64,000 bases of DNA, taken from the NCBI RefSeq assembly GCF_014268935.2, contig NZ_JABWRJ020000002.1, positions 310,001-374,000 of the forward strand, in the 5' to 3' direction. A program made the translations under genes and the position numbers. Below, one piece after another: positions 54,377 to 64,000 of this stretch. The notes under the pieces were generated by a model, which worked only from the letters and a program-made list of their open reading frames with translations, was not told the origin of the DNA and searched no databases. The stretch comes from Pseudomonas peradeniyensis. GTDB lineage: Bacteria > Pseudomonadota > Gammaproteobacteria > Pseudomonadales > Pseudomonadaceae. The first letter of the stretch is position 1; every line of letters starts with the position of its first letter.

Positions 54377-55897
<1,521 letters not shown>

Positions 55898-55945
55898 GGT
55901 GTGTCTCCTGGTCGTTGTGATTGTTGCGGAGTTTCCAAGCGTAGA

Positions 55946-55961
55946 GCAAAGGTCGGGCCAG
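55946..55961 (-). promoter_or_regulatory. Sigma-54 promoter of aldehyde dehydrogenase gene
   Basis: Minus strand TGGCCC-GACCT-TTGCT: ten of eleven consensus positions, GG and GC ten bases apart. It sits 49-64 bases before the ATG. The activator gene reads away on the other side, and binding sites may lie in 55965-56160. Confidence 0.75.
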
Positions 55962-56164
55962 CGCCTGGAGGTCCTTGTGTATCAATGACTTGGATCAAGA
56001 TCGTCCCGTGGCTGGCATAGCCCTGTGCCAGGGCCGGCACGGCCTGGGTGACACTTTGTACCGTTTGCGACACAGCCCGTGACCGCAGGGTCAGTGCACC
56101 ATTGCAAAGCGTTCCTGCCTGGAGGATGCTGGCGACACGCTCTATCTGCGGAGAACAACTACAA

Positions 56165-58141
56165 ATGCAGAGCAACCCGTTCAGCCGCCATGCCCAACAA
56201 GTGCTCACGGTCGCCCACGGCCAGGCCAGCGGGCCGGGCAGCGACCCGTCGATCGCCCGCTCCTGGCTGCGCTGCCTGGAGGACTACCACCTCGACCCGG
56301 CACGGGCGCAGGCCCCGGTGGTGCTTGAGCACGGCCGCCTGCTGGAGAGCCGCGAGCGCCTGCACCAGGTACTGCAGATCGCCGACAACGAGATGAACAG
56401 CCTGCACCAGCAGCTCTCCGGCAGCGGACACGCGGTGTTGCTGACCGACGCCCGCGGGGTGATCCTCAACTGCGTCACCGCCCCCGGCGAGCGGCGCATC
56501 TTCGAGCGTGCCGGGCTGTGGCTTGGCGCCGACTGGAGCGAGGCCCGCGAGGGCACCAACGGCATCGGCACCTGCCTGGTCGAGCGCCAGGCCCTGACCA
56601 TTCACCAGGACGAGCACTTCCGTGGCCGCCACACCGGGCTGACCTGCTCGGCCAGTCCGGTATTCGACCCCCATGGCGAGCTGCTGGCGGTGCTCGACGT
56701 GTCCTCGGCGCGGCCGGACGTGTCGCGCCAGAGCCAGTTCCACACCATGGCCCTGGTCAACCTGTCGGCGAAGATGATCGAGAGCTGTTATTTCCTGCGC
56801 CACTTCGAACAGCAATGGCTGCTGCGCTTCCATTTGCAGGCCGAGTCGGTCGGGTTGTTCAGCGAAGGCCTGCTGGCATTCGATGGCGATGGCCGGATCT
56901 GCGCGGCCAACCAGAGCGCGCTGAACCTGTTGGGCACCATCCGTGGCGGCGTGCTGGGCAAACCGGTGGACACCTTCTTTGCGTGCAGCCATGACGAGCT
57001 GTTCAGCCGCGCTACGCCACAAGGCAGTACTGCCTGGCCGCTGCATACCCGTGATGGTCGGCAGGTATTCGCCAGCCTGCGTGGTCAGGCGCGCACGCCG
57101 GTCTGGTCGATGCCGGTGGCGTTGCCCCAGGCCCGCGAGCCTGGCATCTGCCTGCTCGACCCGGCCCTGCAGAATGATTTCCGTCGCGCCGTGCGCGTCT
57201 TCGAGCGTGACGTGCCGTTGCTGCTGCGCGGCGAGACCGGTTGCGGCAAGGAGGCCTTCGCTCAAGCTGTGCACCAGGCCAGCGCCCGTCGGCACAAGCC
57301 GTTCGTGGCGATCAACTGCGCGTCGATTCCCGAGAGCCTGATCGAGAGCGAGCTGTTCGGCTATCGCGGCGGCAGCTTCACCGGCGCGCGCAAGGAGGGC
57401 ATGCGCGGCAAGCTGTTGCAGGCCGATGGCGGCACCTTGTTGCTGGACGAGATCGGCGACATGCCGCTGGCGCTGCAGACCCGCCTGCTGCGGGTGCTCG
57501 AGGAGCGCCAGGTGGTGCCCATCGGTGGCGAGCCGCAGGCGGTGGATGTACGAATCGTCAGCGCCACCCACCGTGACCTGCTGGAACGGGTGGAGCAGGG
57601 TGGTTTCCGCGAAGACCTCTATTACCGCCTCAATGGCCTGGAAGTCGCCCTGCCGGCGCTACGCGAGCGCAGCGACAAGGCGCAGTTGCTCGACTTCCTG
57701 CTGGCGCAGGAGGCCGAGGGCCAGGCCATCGGTCTCGACCCGGCCGCCCGCCAGGCGCTGCTGGACTTCAACTGGCCGGGTAATGTGCGGCAGATGCGGA
57801 ATGTGCTGCGTACCGTGGTGGCGTTGTGCGAAGGCGCGCACATCGAGTTTTCCGATCTCCCTGCAATTGTCCGCCATGGCACGCCCTCTGTAGGAGCGGC
57901 CTTGTGTCGCGAAAGGGTCGCAGAGCGGCCCCAGGATCCTGACCATGCCGCTGAAATCGCCGGGGCTGCTACGCAGCCCTTTCGCGGCACAAGGCCGCTC
58001 CTACACGCCGAGCGCGATGCGCTGCTCGCCGTACTGGAGGCAAACCGCTGGCACCTGACCCGCGTCGCCGAGCACCTGGGCATCAGCCGCAATACCTTGT
58101 ATCGAAAACTGCGCAAACACGGCATCGCCAGGGCCGGCTGA
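56165..58141 (+). CDS. eatR: Sigma-54-dependent activator of ethanolamine genes (AcoR/EatR-like), with in-frame REP insertion
   Basis: A 658-residue enhancer-binding protein. A GAF-like sensor half (about 1-320, with NGIGTCLVERQALTIHQDEH) is followed by a AAA+ domain (about 330-570: GETGCGKEAFA, GSFTGA instead of GAFTGA, GGTLLLDEIGDMPL). A C-terminal Fis-type HTH (about 630-655: VAEHLGISRNTLYRKL) ends it. Residues about 575-613 are encoded by a whole REP pair (57889-58005, 117 bases, a multiple of three) lying between AAA+ and HTH. The frame stays open throughout, so the protein is probably functional. The EatR name is inferred from neighbours. Confidence 0.88.
   Translation: MQSNPFSRHAQQVLTVAHGQASGPGSDPSIARSWLRCLEDYHLDPARAQAPVVLEHGRLLESRERLHQVLQIADNEMNSLHQQLSGSGHAVLLTDARGVILNCVTAPGERRIFERAGLWLGADWSEAREGTNGIGTCLVERQALTIHQDEHFRGRHTGLTCSASPVFDPHGELLAVLDVSSARPDVSRQSQFHTMALVNLSAKMIESCYFLRHFEQQWLLRFHLQAESVGLFSEGLLAFDGDGRICAANQSALNLLGTIRGGVLGKPVDTFFACSHDELFSRATPQGSTAWPLHTRDGRQVFASLRGQARTPVWSMPVALPQAREPGICLLDPALQNDFRRAVRVFERDVPLLLRGETGCGKEAFAQAVHQASARRHKPFVAINCASIPESLIESELFGYRGGSFTGARKEGMRGKLLQADGGTLLLDEIGDMPLALQTRLLRVLEERQVVPIGGEPQAVDVRIVSATHRDLLERVEQGGFREDLYYRLNGLEVALPALRERSDKAQLLDFLLAQEAEGQAIGLDPAARQALLDFNWPGNVRQMRNVLRTVVALCEGAHIEFSDLPAIVRHGTPSVGAALCRERVAERPQDPDHAAEIAGAATQPFRGTRPLLHAERDALLAVLEANRWHLTRVAEHLGISRNTLYRKLRKHGIARAG
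57889..58005. repeat. REP inverted pair inside the coding sequence of the sigma-54 activator
   Basis: TGTAGGAGCGGCCTTGTGTC opens it and GACACAAGGCCGCTCCTACA-like GGCACAAGGCCGCTCCTACA closes it, with GAAAGGGTCGCAGAGCGGCCCC and GGGGCTGCTACGCAGCCCTTTC-type inner hairpins. Length 117 bases, exactly 39 codons, no stop in the used frame. Confidence 0.93.
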
Positions 58142-58207
58142 GCGAAACAGCGAGTGCGATTTCCCTCGCCCTGGGCTACCCTGCCTCGACGTTTTGCGAG
58201 GTCGATC

Positions 58208-59557
58208 ATGCACATTCATATTCTCGGTATTTGCGGCACTTTCATGGGTTCGCTGGCCGTGCTGGCCAAGGAACTGGGCCACCGCGTCACCGGCTCCGAT
58301 GCCAACGTCTATCCCCCGATGAGCACCCAGCTCGAGGCCCAGGGCATCGAGCTGACCCAAGGCTACGACCCGGCCCAGCTGGAACCGGCACCCGACCTGG
58401 TGGTGATCGGCAACGCCATGTCGCGGGGCAACCCGGCGGTGGAGTACGTGCTGAACAAGGGCCTGCCCTATGTGTCCGGCCCGCAGTGGCTGGCCGATCA
58501 TGTGCTGCAGGGCCGCTGGGTGCTGGCCGTGGCTGGTACCCATGGCAAGACCACCACCAGCAGCATGCTGGCCTGGGTCCTGGAGCATGCCGGCATGAGC
58601 CCGGGCTTCCTGATCGGCGGCGTGCCGCAGAACTTCTCGGTGTCGGCGCGCCTGGGCGGTACGCCGTTCTTCGTGGTCGAGGCCGACGAATACGACAGCG
58701 CCTTCTTCGACAAGCGCTCCAAGTTCGTCCACTACCACCCGCGCACCGCGATCCTCAACAACCTCGAGTTCGATCACGCGGACATCTTCCCGGACCTGGC
58801 GTCCATCGAGCGGCAGTTCCACCATCTGGTGCGCACCATCCCCAGCGAAGGCCTGGTCATCCACCCGACCACCGAGCAGGCGCTGGAGCGGGTCATCGGC
58901 ATGGGCTGCTGGACCCCGGTGCAGACCACCGGCGAAGGCGGGCAATGGCAGGCGCGCCTGCTCAGCGCCGACGGTTCGCGCTTCGAGGTGCTGTTCGACG
59001 GTGAGGCGCAGGGTGTCGTCGATTGGGCGCTGACCGGTCAGCACAACGTCGCCAACGCCCTGGCTACCTTGGCCGCCGCTCGTCATGTCGGCGTGGCGCC
59101 GGCCATGGGCATCGAAGGCCTGAGCGCGTTCAAGAGCGTCAAGCGGCGCATGGAGAAGGTCGCCGAAGTGCAGGGCGTGACCATCTATGACGACTTCGCT
59201 CACCACCCGACCGCCATCGCCACCACCCTCGACGGCCTGCGCAAGCGCGTCGGCGAGGCGCCGGTGATCGCGGTGATCGAGCCGCGTTCCAACTCCATGA
59301 AGCTCGGTGCCCACCGCGATGGCCTGCCGGAGAGCGTCAACGATGCCGACCAGGTGATCTGGTACGCGCCGCCCAACCTGGGCTGGGACCTGGCGGGCAC
59401 CGCCGCGCAGTGCAAGGTGCCAAGCGTGGTGGCCGACAGCCTCGAAGCCATCATCGAGCGCATCAAGGGCCAGGCCCGCCCGGGCACCCATGTGGTGATC
59501 ATGAGCAACGGCGGCTTCGGCGGCCTGCACGGCAAGCTGGCCGAGGCGCTGAAGTGA
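58208..59557 (+). CDS. mpl: UDP-N-acetylmuramate:L-alanyl-gamma-D-glutamyl-meso-diaminopimelate ligase
   Basis: Recycles murein tripeptide directly onto UDP-MurNAc. A Mur-ligase fold of 449 residues, with the Rossmann start [23 protein letters not shown] loop [14 protein letters not shown] and [19 protein letters not shown]. Its stop overlaps the ubiX GTG start by four bases. Confidence 0.97.
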   Translation: MHIHILGICGTFMGSLAVLAKELGHRVTGSDANVYPPMSTQLEAQGIELTQGYDPAQLEPAPDLVVIGNAMSRGNPAVEYVLNKGLPYVSGPQWLADHVLQGRWVLAVAGTHGKTTTSSMLAWVLEHAGMSPGFLIGGVPQNFSVSARLGGTPFFVVEADEYDSAFFDKRSKFVHYHPRTAILNNLEFDHADIFPDLASIERQFHHLVRTIPSEGLVIHPTTEQALERVIGMGCWTPVQTTGEGGQWQARLLSADGSRFEVLFDGEAQGVVDWALTGQHNVANALATLAAARHVGVAPAMGIEGLSAFKSVKRRMEKVAEVQGVTIYDDFAHHPTAIATTLDGLRKRVGEAPVIAVIEPRSNSMKLGAHRDGLPESVNDADQVIWYAPPNLGWDLAGTAAQCKVPSVVADSLEAIIERIKGQARPGTHVVIMSNGGFGGLHGKLAEALK

Positions 59558-60183
59558 ACGGGCCGGAACGCATCACCCTGGCCATGACCGGCGCCTCCGG
59601 GGCGCAGTATGGCCTGCGTCTGCTCGACTGCCTGGTGCGCGAGGACCGTGAGGTGCACTTCCTCATCTCCAAGGCCGCGCAACTGGTGATGGCCACCGAG
59701 ACCGACGTGCTGCTGCCGGCCAAGCCCCAGGCCATGCAGGCGTTCCTCACCGAGTACACCGGGGCGGCCGACGGGCAGATCCGCGTGTACGGCAAGGAAG
59801 ACTGGATGTCGCCGGTGGCCTCGGGCTCCGGCGCGCCGGCGGCGATGGTGGTGGTGCCTTGTTCCACCGGCACCCTCTCGGCGATCGCCACGGGAGCCTG
59901 CAACAACCTGATCGAGCGCGCCGCCGACGTGACCCTCAAGGAGCGCCGGCAATTGATTCTGGTACCGCGCGAAGCGCCGTTCTCCACCATCCACCTGGAG
60001 AACATGCTCAAGCTGTCGCAGATGGGCGCGGTGATCCTGCCGGCGGCACCGGGGTTCTACCATCAGCCGCAGAGCATCGACGACCTGGTCGACTTCGTCG
60101 TGGCGCGCATCCTCAACCTGCTGAACATCCCGCAGGACATGCTGCCGCGCTGGGGCGAGCATCACTATGGGGTCGATGATTGA
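59554..60183 (+). CDS. ubiX: Flavin prenyltransferase UbiX
   Basis: Makes prenylated FMN for UbiD-type decarboxylases in ubiquinone synthesis. The 209 residues have [17 protein letters not shown], the [14 protein letters not shown] loop and [20 protein letters not shown] 59554 overlaps the mpl stop (GTGA), implying coupled translation. Its own stop overlaps the next gene. Confidence 0.97.
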   Translation: MNGPERITLAMTGASGAQYGLRLLDCLVREDREVHFLISKAAQLVMATETDVLLPAKPQAMQAFLTEYTGAADGQIRVYGKEDWMSPVASGSGAPAAMVVVPCSTGTLSAIATGACNNLIERAADVTLKERRQLILVPREAPFSTIHLENMLKLSQMGAVILPAAPGFYHQPQSIDDLVDFVVARILNLLNIPQDMLPRWGEHHYGVDD

Positions 60184-60467
60184 AGCGGGTTTTGGCAGGG
60201 CTGGTGATACTGGCCCAGCTCGGCGGCTGCGCCACGGTGCGCACCCTGGACGCCAACAAGCCGGGGGCGCCGGTGGTGTATGCCGGGACGCGGCTTGACC
60301 TGTACGTGATCAATGGCGGTTGTTGCCCCGAGGATCGCTTTGGCGCCGAGGCGCCGGCCTATCCGGGGCTGGACCTGCCGGGGAGCGCGTTGCTGGATAC
60401 CTTGCTGCTGCCGTTGTCGTTGTTGACGGCGGCGGGGGTGGGGTTCAACGCCACGGGTGGTCTGTAG
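60180..60467 (+). CDS. YceK/YidQ-family lipoprotein
   Basis: A 95-residue lipoprotein with lipobox [10 protein letters not shown] (Cys17) and the DUF1375 pattern ([13 protein letters not shown] then a PLSLLTAAG end). TTG 60180 overlaps the ubiX stop by TTGA. Function unknown. Members are small outer- or inner-membrane anchored proteins. Confidence 0.82.
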   Translation: MKRVLAGLVILAQLGGCATVRTLDANKPGAPVVYAGTRLDLYVINGGCCPEDRFGAEAPAYPGLDLPGSALLDTLLLPLSLLTAAGVGFNATGGL

Positions 60468-60468
60468 C

Positions 60469-60544
60469 GGCTCTTTCGCGGGTAAACCCGCTCCCACAGG
60501 GTCAGTGCGCTACCTGTGGGAGCGGGTTTACCCGCGAAAGGGCC
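60469..60544. repeat. REP inverted pair
   Basis: CTTTCGCGGGTAAACCCGCT and AGCGGGTTTACCCGCGAAAG inverted around a 20-base linker with CCTGTGGGAG. It lies between convergent genes. Confidence 0.93.
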
Positions 60545-60558
60545 ATAACAGGTCAACG

Positions 60559-61203
60559 CTATTTTTTGCCGAGTTTTCGCAACTCGTCCGACTCAACCAC
60601 CCGAATCCCGTCTTCCTCTTCCAGCGCCAGGCGCCACAGCGCCCGGGCCAGGGTACAGGCCTCGATGCCCCGGTACTTGCCGGGTATCAGACGTGCAAAC
60701 GGCGCCGCCATCCGTTCACCCAGGCGCGGCTCGATCCGCTCACCCAGCAACAACGAAGGCCGCACGATGGTCAACTGCGGCCAGTCCTGCTGCTTGAGCG
60801 CCTCCTCCATCTCGCCCTTGACCCGGTTGTAGAAGACCGACGATTTCGGATCGGCGCCCAAGGCGCTGATCACCAGCAGGTGGCGCGCGCCCATCTCGCG
60901 GGCACGCTTGCTGAAGGCCACGACCATGTCCAGGTCGACGGCGCGGAACGCATTTTCCGAGCCTGCCTGCTTGAGCGTGGTGCCCAGGCAGCAGAAGGCG
61001 ATATCGACGCGGCCGGCCAGTTGCGGGAGAAACACGACCGGATCACCCACCGGGTTTTCCAGGTGCGGGTGCTCGGCCAGGGGGCGGCGGGTCGGTGCCA
61101 GCACGCGGCTGATGGTGGGCTCGTTGAGCAGGCGGTCGAGCAGGTGTTCACCCGTCAGACCCGTGGCACCGGCAAGCAGGACATGTTGGGGTGTCAGGTA
61201 CAT
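60559..61203 (-). CDS. NAD(P)-binding atypical SDR (YbjT/HTATIP2-like)
   Basis: A 214-residue Rossmann protein with [15 protein letters not shown] at residue 12 and the atypical active region [20 protein letters not shown], where the tyrosine and lysine resemble the SDR YxxxK spaced as Y-N-R-V-K. Substrate unknown. It lies 27 bases after the MORN-peptidase gene in the same direction. Confidence 0.85.
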   Translation of the reverse strand: MYLTPQHVLLAGATGLTGEHLLDRLLNEPTISRVLAPTRRPLAEHPHLENPVGDPVVFLPQLAGRVDIAFCCLGTTLKQAGSENAFRAVDLDMVVAFSKRAREMGARHLLVISALGADPKSSVFYNRVKGEMEEALKQQDWPQLTIVRPSLLLGERIEPRLGERMAAPFARLIPGKYRGIEACTLARALWRLALEEEDGIRVVESDELRKLGKK

Positions 61204-61230
61204 GATGTCTCTCCCTCGTTACTACACAGC

Positions 61231-62964
61231 TTAGTGGGCGCCAGGTGTTTTTGCCTGTTGCCCAGAAGCTGGCTGGGCTTCATTGCGCAGGGCTTGCTCG
61301 GCCTGTTGGCGGCGCAGGCGCTGCCAGTGGCTGATCACTGCCGGCGGCGCCCAGAGCTGTGGCTCCGAGGCTTCGAAGCCTTCCCTTCGTTCTCTTTCGG
61401 CAACACTTTGCCGCGCCAGTTCAAACGCCTGTTTCAGGTCGTCGGTCTGGTTCAGCGCCTGGGCGAACAGGGCGTCGCCGAAATAGGTGAAATCGGCTTC
61501 TTCGGAGCAGCCGAACGACACCCGGTCGGGGCGGGCGGCGGTCATGACCAGGGTGCGGTCGTCCTTGAGCGGGGCGATGTAGCCACCGGAATAGCAGGCC
61601 GAGATGACGATCACCTTGTCGCGGTCCTTGAGCGGGGCCAGGGCGCTGGCCAGCTCGTCGGCGGACAGATCGGCCAGTTGCAGGCGAGGCTGGTCGAGCA
61701 CCAGCTGGTGGTCATGGCTGCCGTGGCTGGTCAGGTAGATGAACACCAGGTCCTCGGGACCGCTGCGCTTGGCCAGGGTGCGGGCGGCGCGGGAGAGGTT
61801 CTCGCGGGTGGCCATCGGGCGGTCGGCCAGATGGTCGCGATGGTTGACCAGGGTCACCTGGCCGTGGGCGCCGAAGCGCACCTTGAGCATGTTGCTGACA
61901 TAGTCGGCCTCGCGCAGGAACACGCTCTGCTGACCGTCGCCGGCCACCACCAGGCTGTACAGCTGCACCGGCGGCTCCGAGGCCGGCACCTTGGCCAGGG
62001 CATCGGCCAGCAACTTGCCCTGGTTGAGCAGGGCCAGGTCCAGCGGGTCGGGCAGCAGCTTGCCCTGGGCATCGCGCACCCGCACGCCGTTGACCCAGGT
62101 ACCGCTCTCGACCCGGCCGTCCGGGTGGGTCAGCTTGCCGCGACCATGGTAGGCGTCGTCGGTGAAACCGCCGACATACTGGCTGCCGTCGGCCAGCTGC
62201 AAGGTGCCGCTGCCGGCAAAGCGCCAGTCGCGAAAACCTCCCTTGTAGCGGCTGCCGTCACTGCCCAGCAGTTCGCCCTGGCCGACCAGCGATCCATCCT
62301 TGAAGTCGCCGATCCAGACGTCGCCGTCGGCGCTCTCGTAGCGACCCCTGCCTTCGAGGCGGTTGTCCTTGAATTCGCCGATGTACTGCTCGCCGTCGGC
62401 GCTGTCGTAGGTGCCGGCGCCCTGCAGCTGGCCGTCGATGAAGTGGCCGCTGAACTGGTTGCCGCTGGCGTCGCTGCGCACCCCGGCGCCATTGGGCTTG
62501 CCCTTGGCGAACAGGCCCTGGTAGCGGCTGCCGTCGGCCAGTTCGAGTTGGCCGGCACCTTCATACTGGTCGTCCTTGAACTGGCCGCGGTAGGTCTGGT
62601 CGTTCTGCTTGAGCGCGCCCTCGCCGTCGCGGCGGCCATGCTTGAAGGTGCCTGCATAATGGCTGCCGGGTGTGGTCAGGTCGCCCAGCCCCTGGAACAG
62701 GCCCGCACTGAACTGGCCGCGATAGACTTCACCGTTGCTGCCGTGCCATTCGCCCTGGCCATGCCACTGGCCGTCCTTGAAGGTGCCGGCGTACCAGCTG
62801 CCGTTGGGGTAGTCGATGCGGCCCTCGCCTTGCAGCAGGCCGTCGACCACCTGGCCGCGGTAGCGGCCGCCGTCGGGCAGCCGGGCGTCCGGGGGCGACA
62901 GCGGTTCGCCTTCGCCGCAGGCAGCGAGCAACAGGATCAGGGTCAGGGGGAGCAGGGGGCGCAT
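61231..62964 (-). CDS. Lipoprotein with 11-12 MORN repeats fused to a C13/caspase-like peptidase
   Basis: A 577-residue exported lipoprotein: lipobox LLLAACGE (Cys16), then 11 clear MORN repeats and one partial (residues about 32-297, for example GSWYAGTFKDGQWHGQGEWH). The C-terminal domain (about 330-545) is of the C13 legumain/caspase-like type. The likely catalytic histidine is His414 in YLTSHGSHDH, and the likely cysteine is Cys457 in VISACYSGGY. MORN arrays bind lipids or give a scaffold. The substrate and location (periplasm side) are inferred. The start at 62964 gives the signal peptide. It reads with the SDR gene. Confidence 0.88.
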   Translation of the reverse strand: MRPLLPLTLILLLAACGEGEPLSPPDARLPDGGRYRGQVVDGLLQGEGRIDYPNGSWYAGTFKDGQWHGQGEWHGSNGEVYRGQFSAGLFQGLGDLTTPGSHYAGTFKHGRRDGEGALKQNDQTYRGQFKDDQYEGAGQLELADGSRYQGLFAKGKPNGAGVRSDASGNQFSGHFIDGQLQGAGTYDSADGEQYIGEFKDNRLEGRGRYESADGDVWIGDFKDGSLVGQGELLGSDGSRYKGGFRDWRFAGSGTLQLADGSQYVGGFTDDAYHGRGKLTHPDGRVESGTWVNGVRVRDAQGKLLPDPLDLALLNQGKLLADALAKVPASEPPVQLYSLVVAGDGQQSVFLREADYVSNMLKVRFGAHGQVTLVNHRDHLADRPMATRENLSRAARTLAKRSGPEDLVFIYLTSHGSHDHQLVLDQPRLQLADLSADELASALAPLKDRDKVIVISACYSGGYIAPLKDDRTLVMTAARPDRVSFGCSEEADFTYFGDALFAQALNQTDDLKQAFELARQSVAERERREGFEASEPQLWAPPAVISHWQRLRRQQAEQALRNEAQPASGQQAKTPGAH

Positions 62965-63052
62965 GGCGGAGTCCGGGACAATCGATGCGCCGAGTATGCC
63001 GCAGAATGCGCGGGTGCGTGAATCGGGGCCGCGTGGCGGCCCCTGGGGCGGC

Positions 63053-63508
63053 TCAGACGAAGCAGAGCGACAGCGGTTCGGCGATGTAGGCGGGTTTTTC
63101 TTCGCCTTCGATCTCGAGGGTGACGGTGGCCTTGAGCAGCCATTGCCCTGGTTTCTTCTCGGTGGCGTCGGTCAGGTCGACCTTCAGTCGCACCTGGCTG
63201 TCGACCTTCACCGGCTGGATGAAGCGCACGCTGTCCAGGCCATAGTTGACCACCATCTTCAGCCCTTCGGGCAGCACGAGGATGTCTTCCATCAGCTTGG
63301 GGATCAGCGACAGGGTGAGGAAGCCATGGGCTATGGTGGTGCCGAACGGGGTTTTGGCCGCTTTAACCGGATCGACATGGATGAACTGGAAATCGCCGGT
63401 GGCCTCGGCGAACAGGTTGATGCGTTGCTGATCGATCTTCAGCCAGGCGGAACGTCCCAGTTCCTTGCCAACGTACTGCGAAAGCTCTGTAACGGGTACA
63501 TAGGGCAT
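63053..63508 (-). CDS. MaoC-like (R)-specific enoyl-CoA hydratase family protein
   Basis: A 151-residue hot-dog fold protein. The hydratase motif with Asp and His appears as FQFIHVDPVKAAKTPFGTTI then AHGFLTLSLIPKL. Relatives hydrate enoyl-CoA in beta-oxidation or polyester precursor supply. It is probably monocistronic. Confidence 0.92.
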   Translation of the reverse strand: MPYVPVTELSQYVGKELGRSAWLKIDQQRINLFAEATGDFQFIHVDPVKAAKTPFGTTIAHGFLTLSLIPKLMEDILVLPEGLKMVVNYGLDSVRFIQPVKVDSQVRLKVDLTDATEKKPGQWLLKATVTLEIEGEEKPAYIAEPLSLCFV

Positions 63509-63626
63509 CGCGACATCTCCAGATTGTCATTTGGTACGAATGTGCAAGATCAGCACGGCGAACCGTTTCAGTCAAGTTGCCCGCTTTTCGCCGAATATCG
63601 CCTTATAGGCAATTGCTTAGCGTGCT

Positions 63627-63632
63627 TATAAT
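63627..63632 (+). promoter_or_regulatory. TATAAT -10 box before CidA/LrgA-like gene
   Basis: Perfect TATAAT 28 bases before the ATG. A -35 box is not clear. Confidence 0.45.
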
Positions 63633-63659
63633 GGTCGCCATGCTCTGAGGGAGGTCCAT

Positions 63660-64000
63660 ATGCTGTTGCGTGGTTTGACCTGGCTGGTGCTGTTCCAGTT
63701 GCTGGGAACGGCGATCAACCACCTGTTGCTGCCCATCCTGCCTGGTCCCATCATCGGCCTGTTGCTGCTGATGGTCTTCCTGATGATCCGCGGCGAGGTC
63801 GGCGAGCCGCTCAACGAGGCCGCCGGCAGCCTGTTGCGCTACCTGCCGCTGCTGCTGGTGCCGCCGGCGGTGGGGGTGATGGTCTATGCCAGGGACATCG
63901 CCGCCGACTTCTGGGCCATCGTCGGAGCCTTGCTGATCTCCTGCCTGCTGACCCTGGTGTTCGTCGGCGTGCTGATGCAGAAGCTTATCCACCGCCAGGG
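63660..64000 (+). CDS. CidA/LrgA-family membrane protein, 3' end outside the window
   Basis: Holin-like or transport-linked inner-membrane protein. The 113 residues present show four hydrophobic helices, with LPILPGPIIGLLLLMVFLM and LLPLLLVPPAVGVMVYARDI, which are typical of the family. ATG 63660 has GAGGGAGG at 63647-63654. It usually pairs with a LrgB-type partner that would lie beyond base 64000. Confidence 0.9.
   Translation, partial: MLLRGLTWLVLFQLLGTAINHLLLPILPGPIIGLLLLMVFLMIRGEVGEPLNEAAGSLLRYLPLLLVPPAVGVMVYARDIAADFWAIVGALLISCLLTLVFVGVLMQKLIHRQ

Noticed and set aside
56030..56080. Activator binding sites for the sigma-54 regulator (GACAC repeats)
   Set aside because: Two GACAC words and a weak dyad are visible, but the symmetry is poor and I could not define a convincing pair of sites.

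Overview
The window is ordinary chromosome of a fluorescent Pseudomonas, most likely the P. putida group. The evidence is high GC, the core gene order (serB-psd-rhdA, motAB-rsgA-orn, queG-nnrD-tsaE-amiB-mutL-miaA-hfq-hflXKC-hisZ-purA), and at least nine copies of the GTGGGAGCGG-type REP element between genes. Both ends cut genes: an EmrE-like SMR transporter on the left and a CidA/LrgA-family gene on the right.

Layout. 1-4118: SMR transporter with a divergent LysR regulator, waaA, and a TolC-family outer-membrane protein. 4285-8586: TPP riboswitch with thiC, the probable thiamine-precursor permease cytX, and an RsiV-like lipoprotein. 8772-18075: nudF-yqiB-cpdA-yqiA-parE, in the same order as in E. 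coli. Two secreted or membrane proteins (esterase-like, retropepsin-like) and parC follow, then a PqiC-like lipoprotein. 18263-28764: a membrane protein with HAMP and degenerate cyclase-like domains, serB, psd, a RhdA-type rhodanese, an HDOD protein, motAB behind a clear sigma-28 promoter, a small TIR-like protein, rsgA and orn. 28857-31788: a TRIC-like channel gene, then a long inverted-repeat element whose right arm is split by a decayed IS3/IS150-type insertion sequence. 31789-45197: the tRNA-modification, repair and RNA block from queG to purA.

45329-49511: a chemoreceptor behind a near-consensus sigma-54 promoter, ppa, mtfA and dedA. 49862-58141: a GNAT gene, then an ethanolamine module without microcompartment genes. 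It has eat-eutB-eutC and an aldehyde dehydrogenase, each transcription unit with a sigma-54 type promoter, plus the sigma-54 activator. That activator gene carries a complete REP pair read through in frame. 58208-63508: mpl-ubiX-lipoprotein, an atypical SDR, a lipoprotein that joins 11-12 MORN repeats to a C13/caspase-like peptidase, and a MaoC-like hydratase.

Most genes are housekeeping. The parts least explained by textbook biology are the in-frame REP in the regulator, the IS-split inverted repeat with hexamer tracts, the MORN-peptidase lipoprotein, the degenerate cyclase-like sensor beside serB, and the TIR-like protein that lacks the usual catalytic glutamate. I saw no rRNA, tRNA, CRISPR array or prophage.
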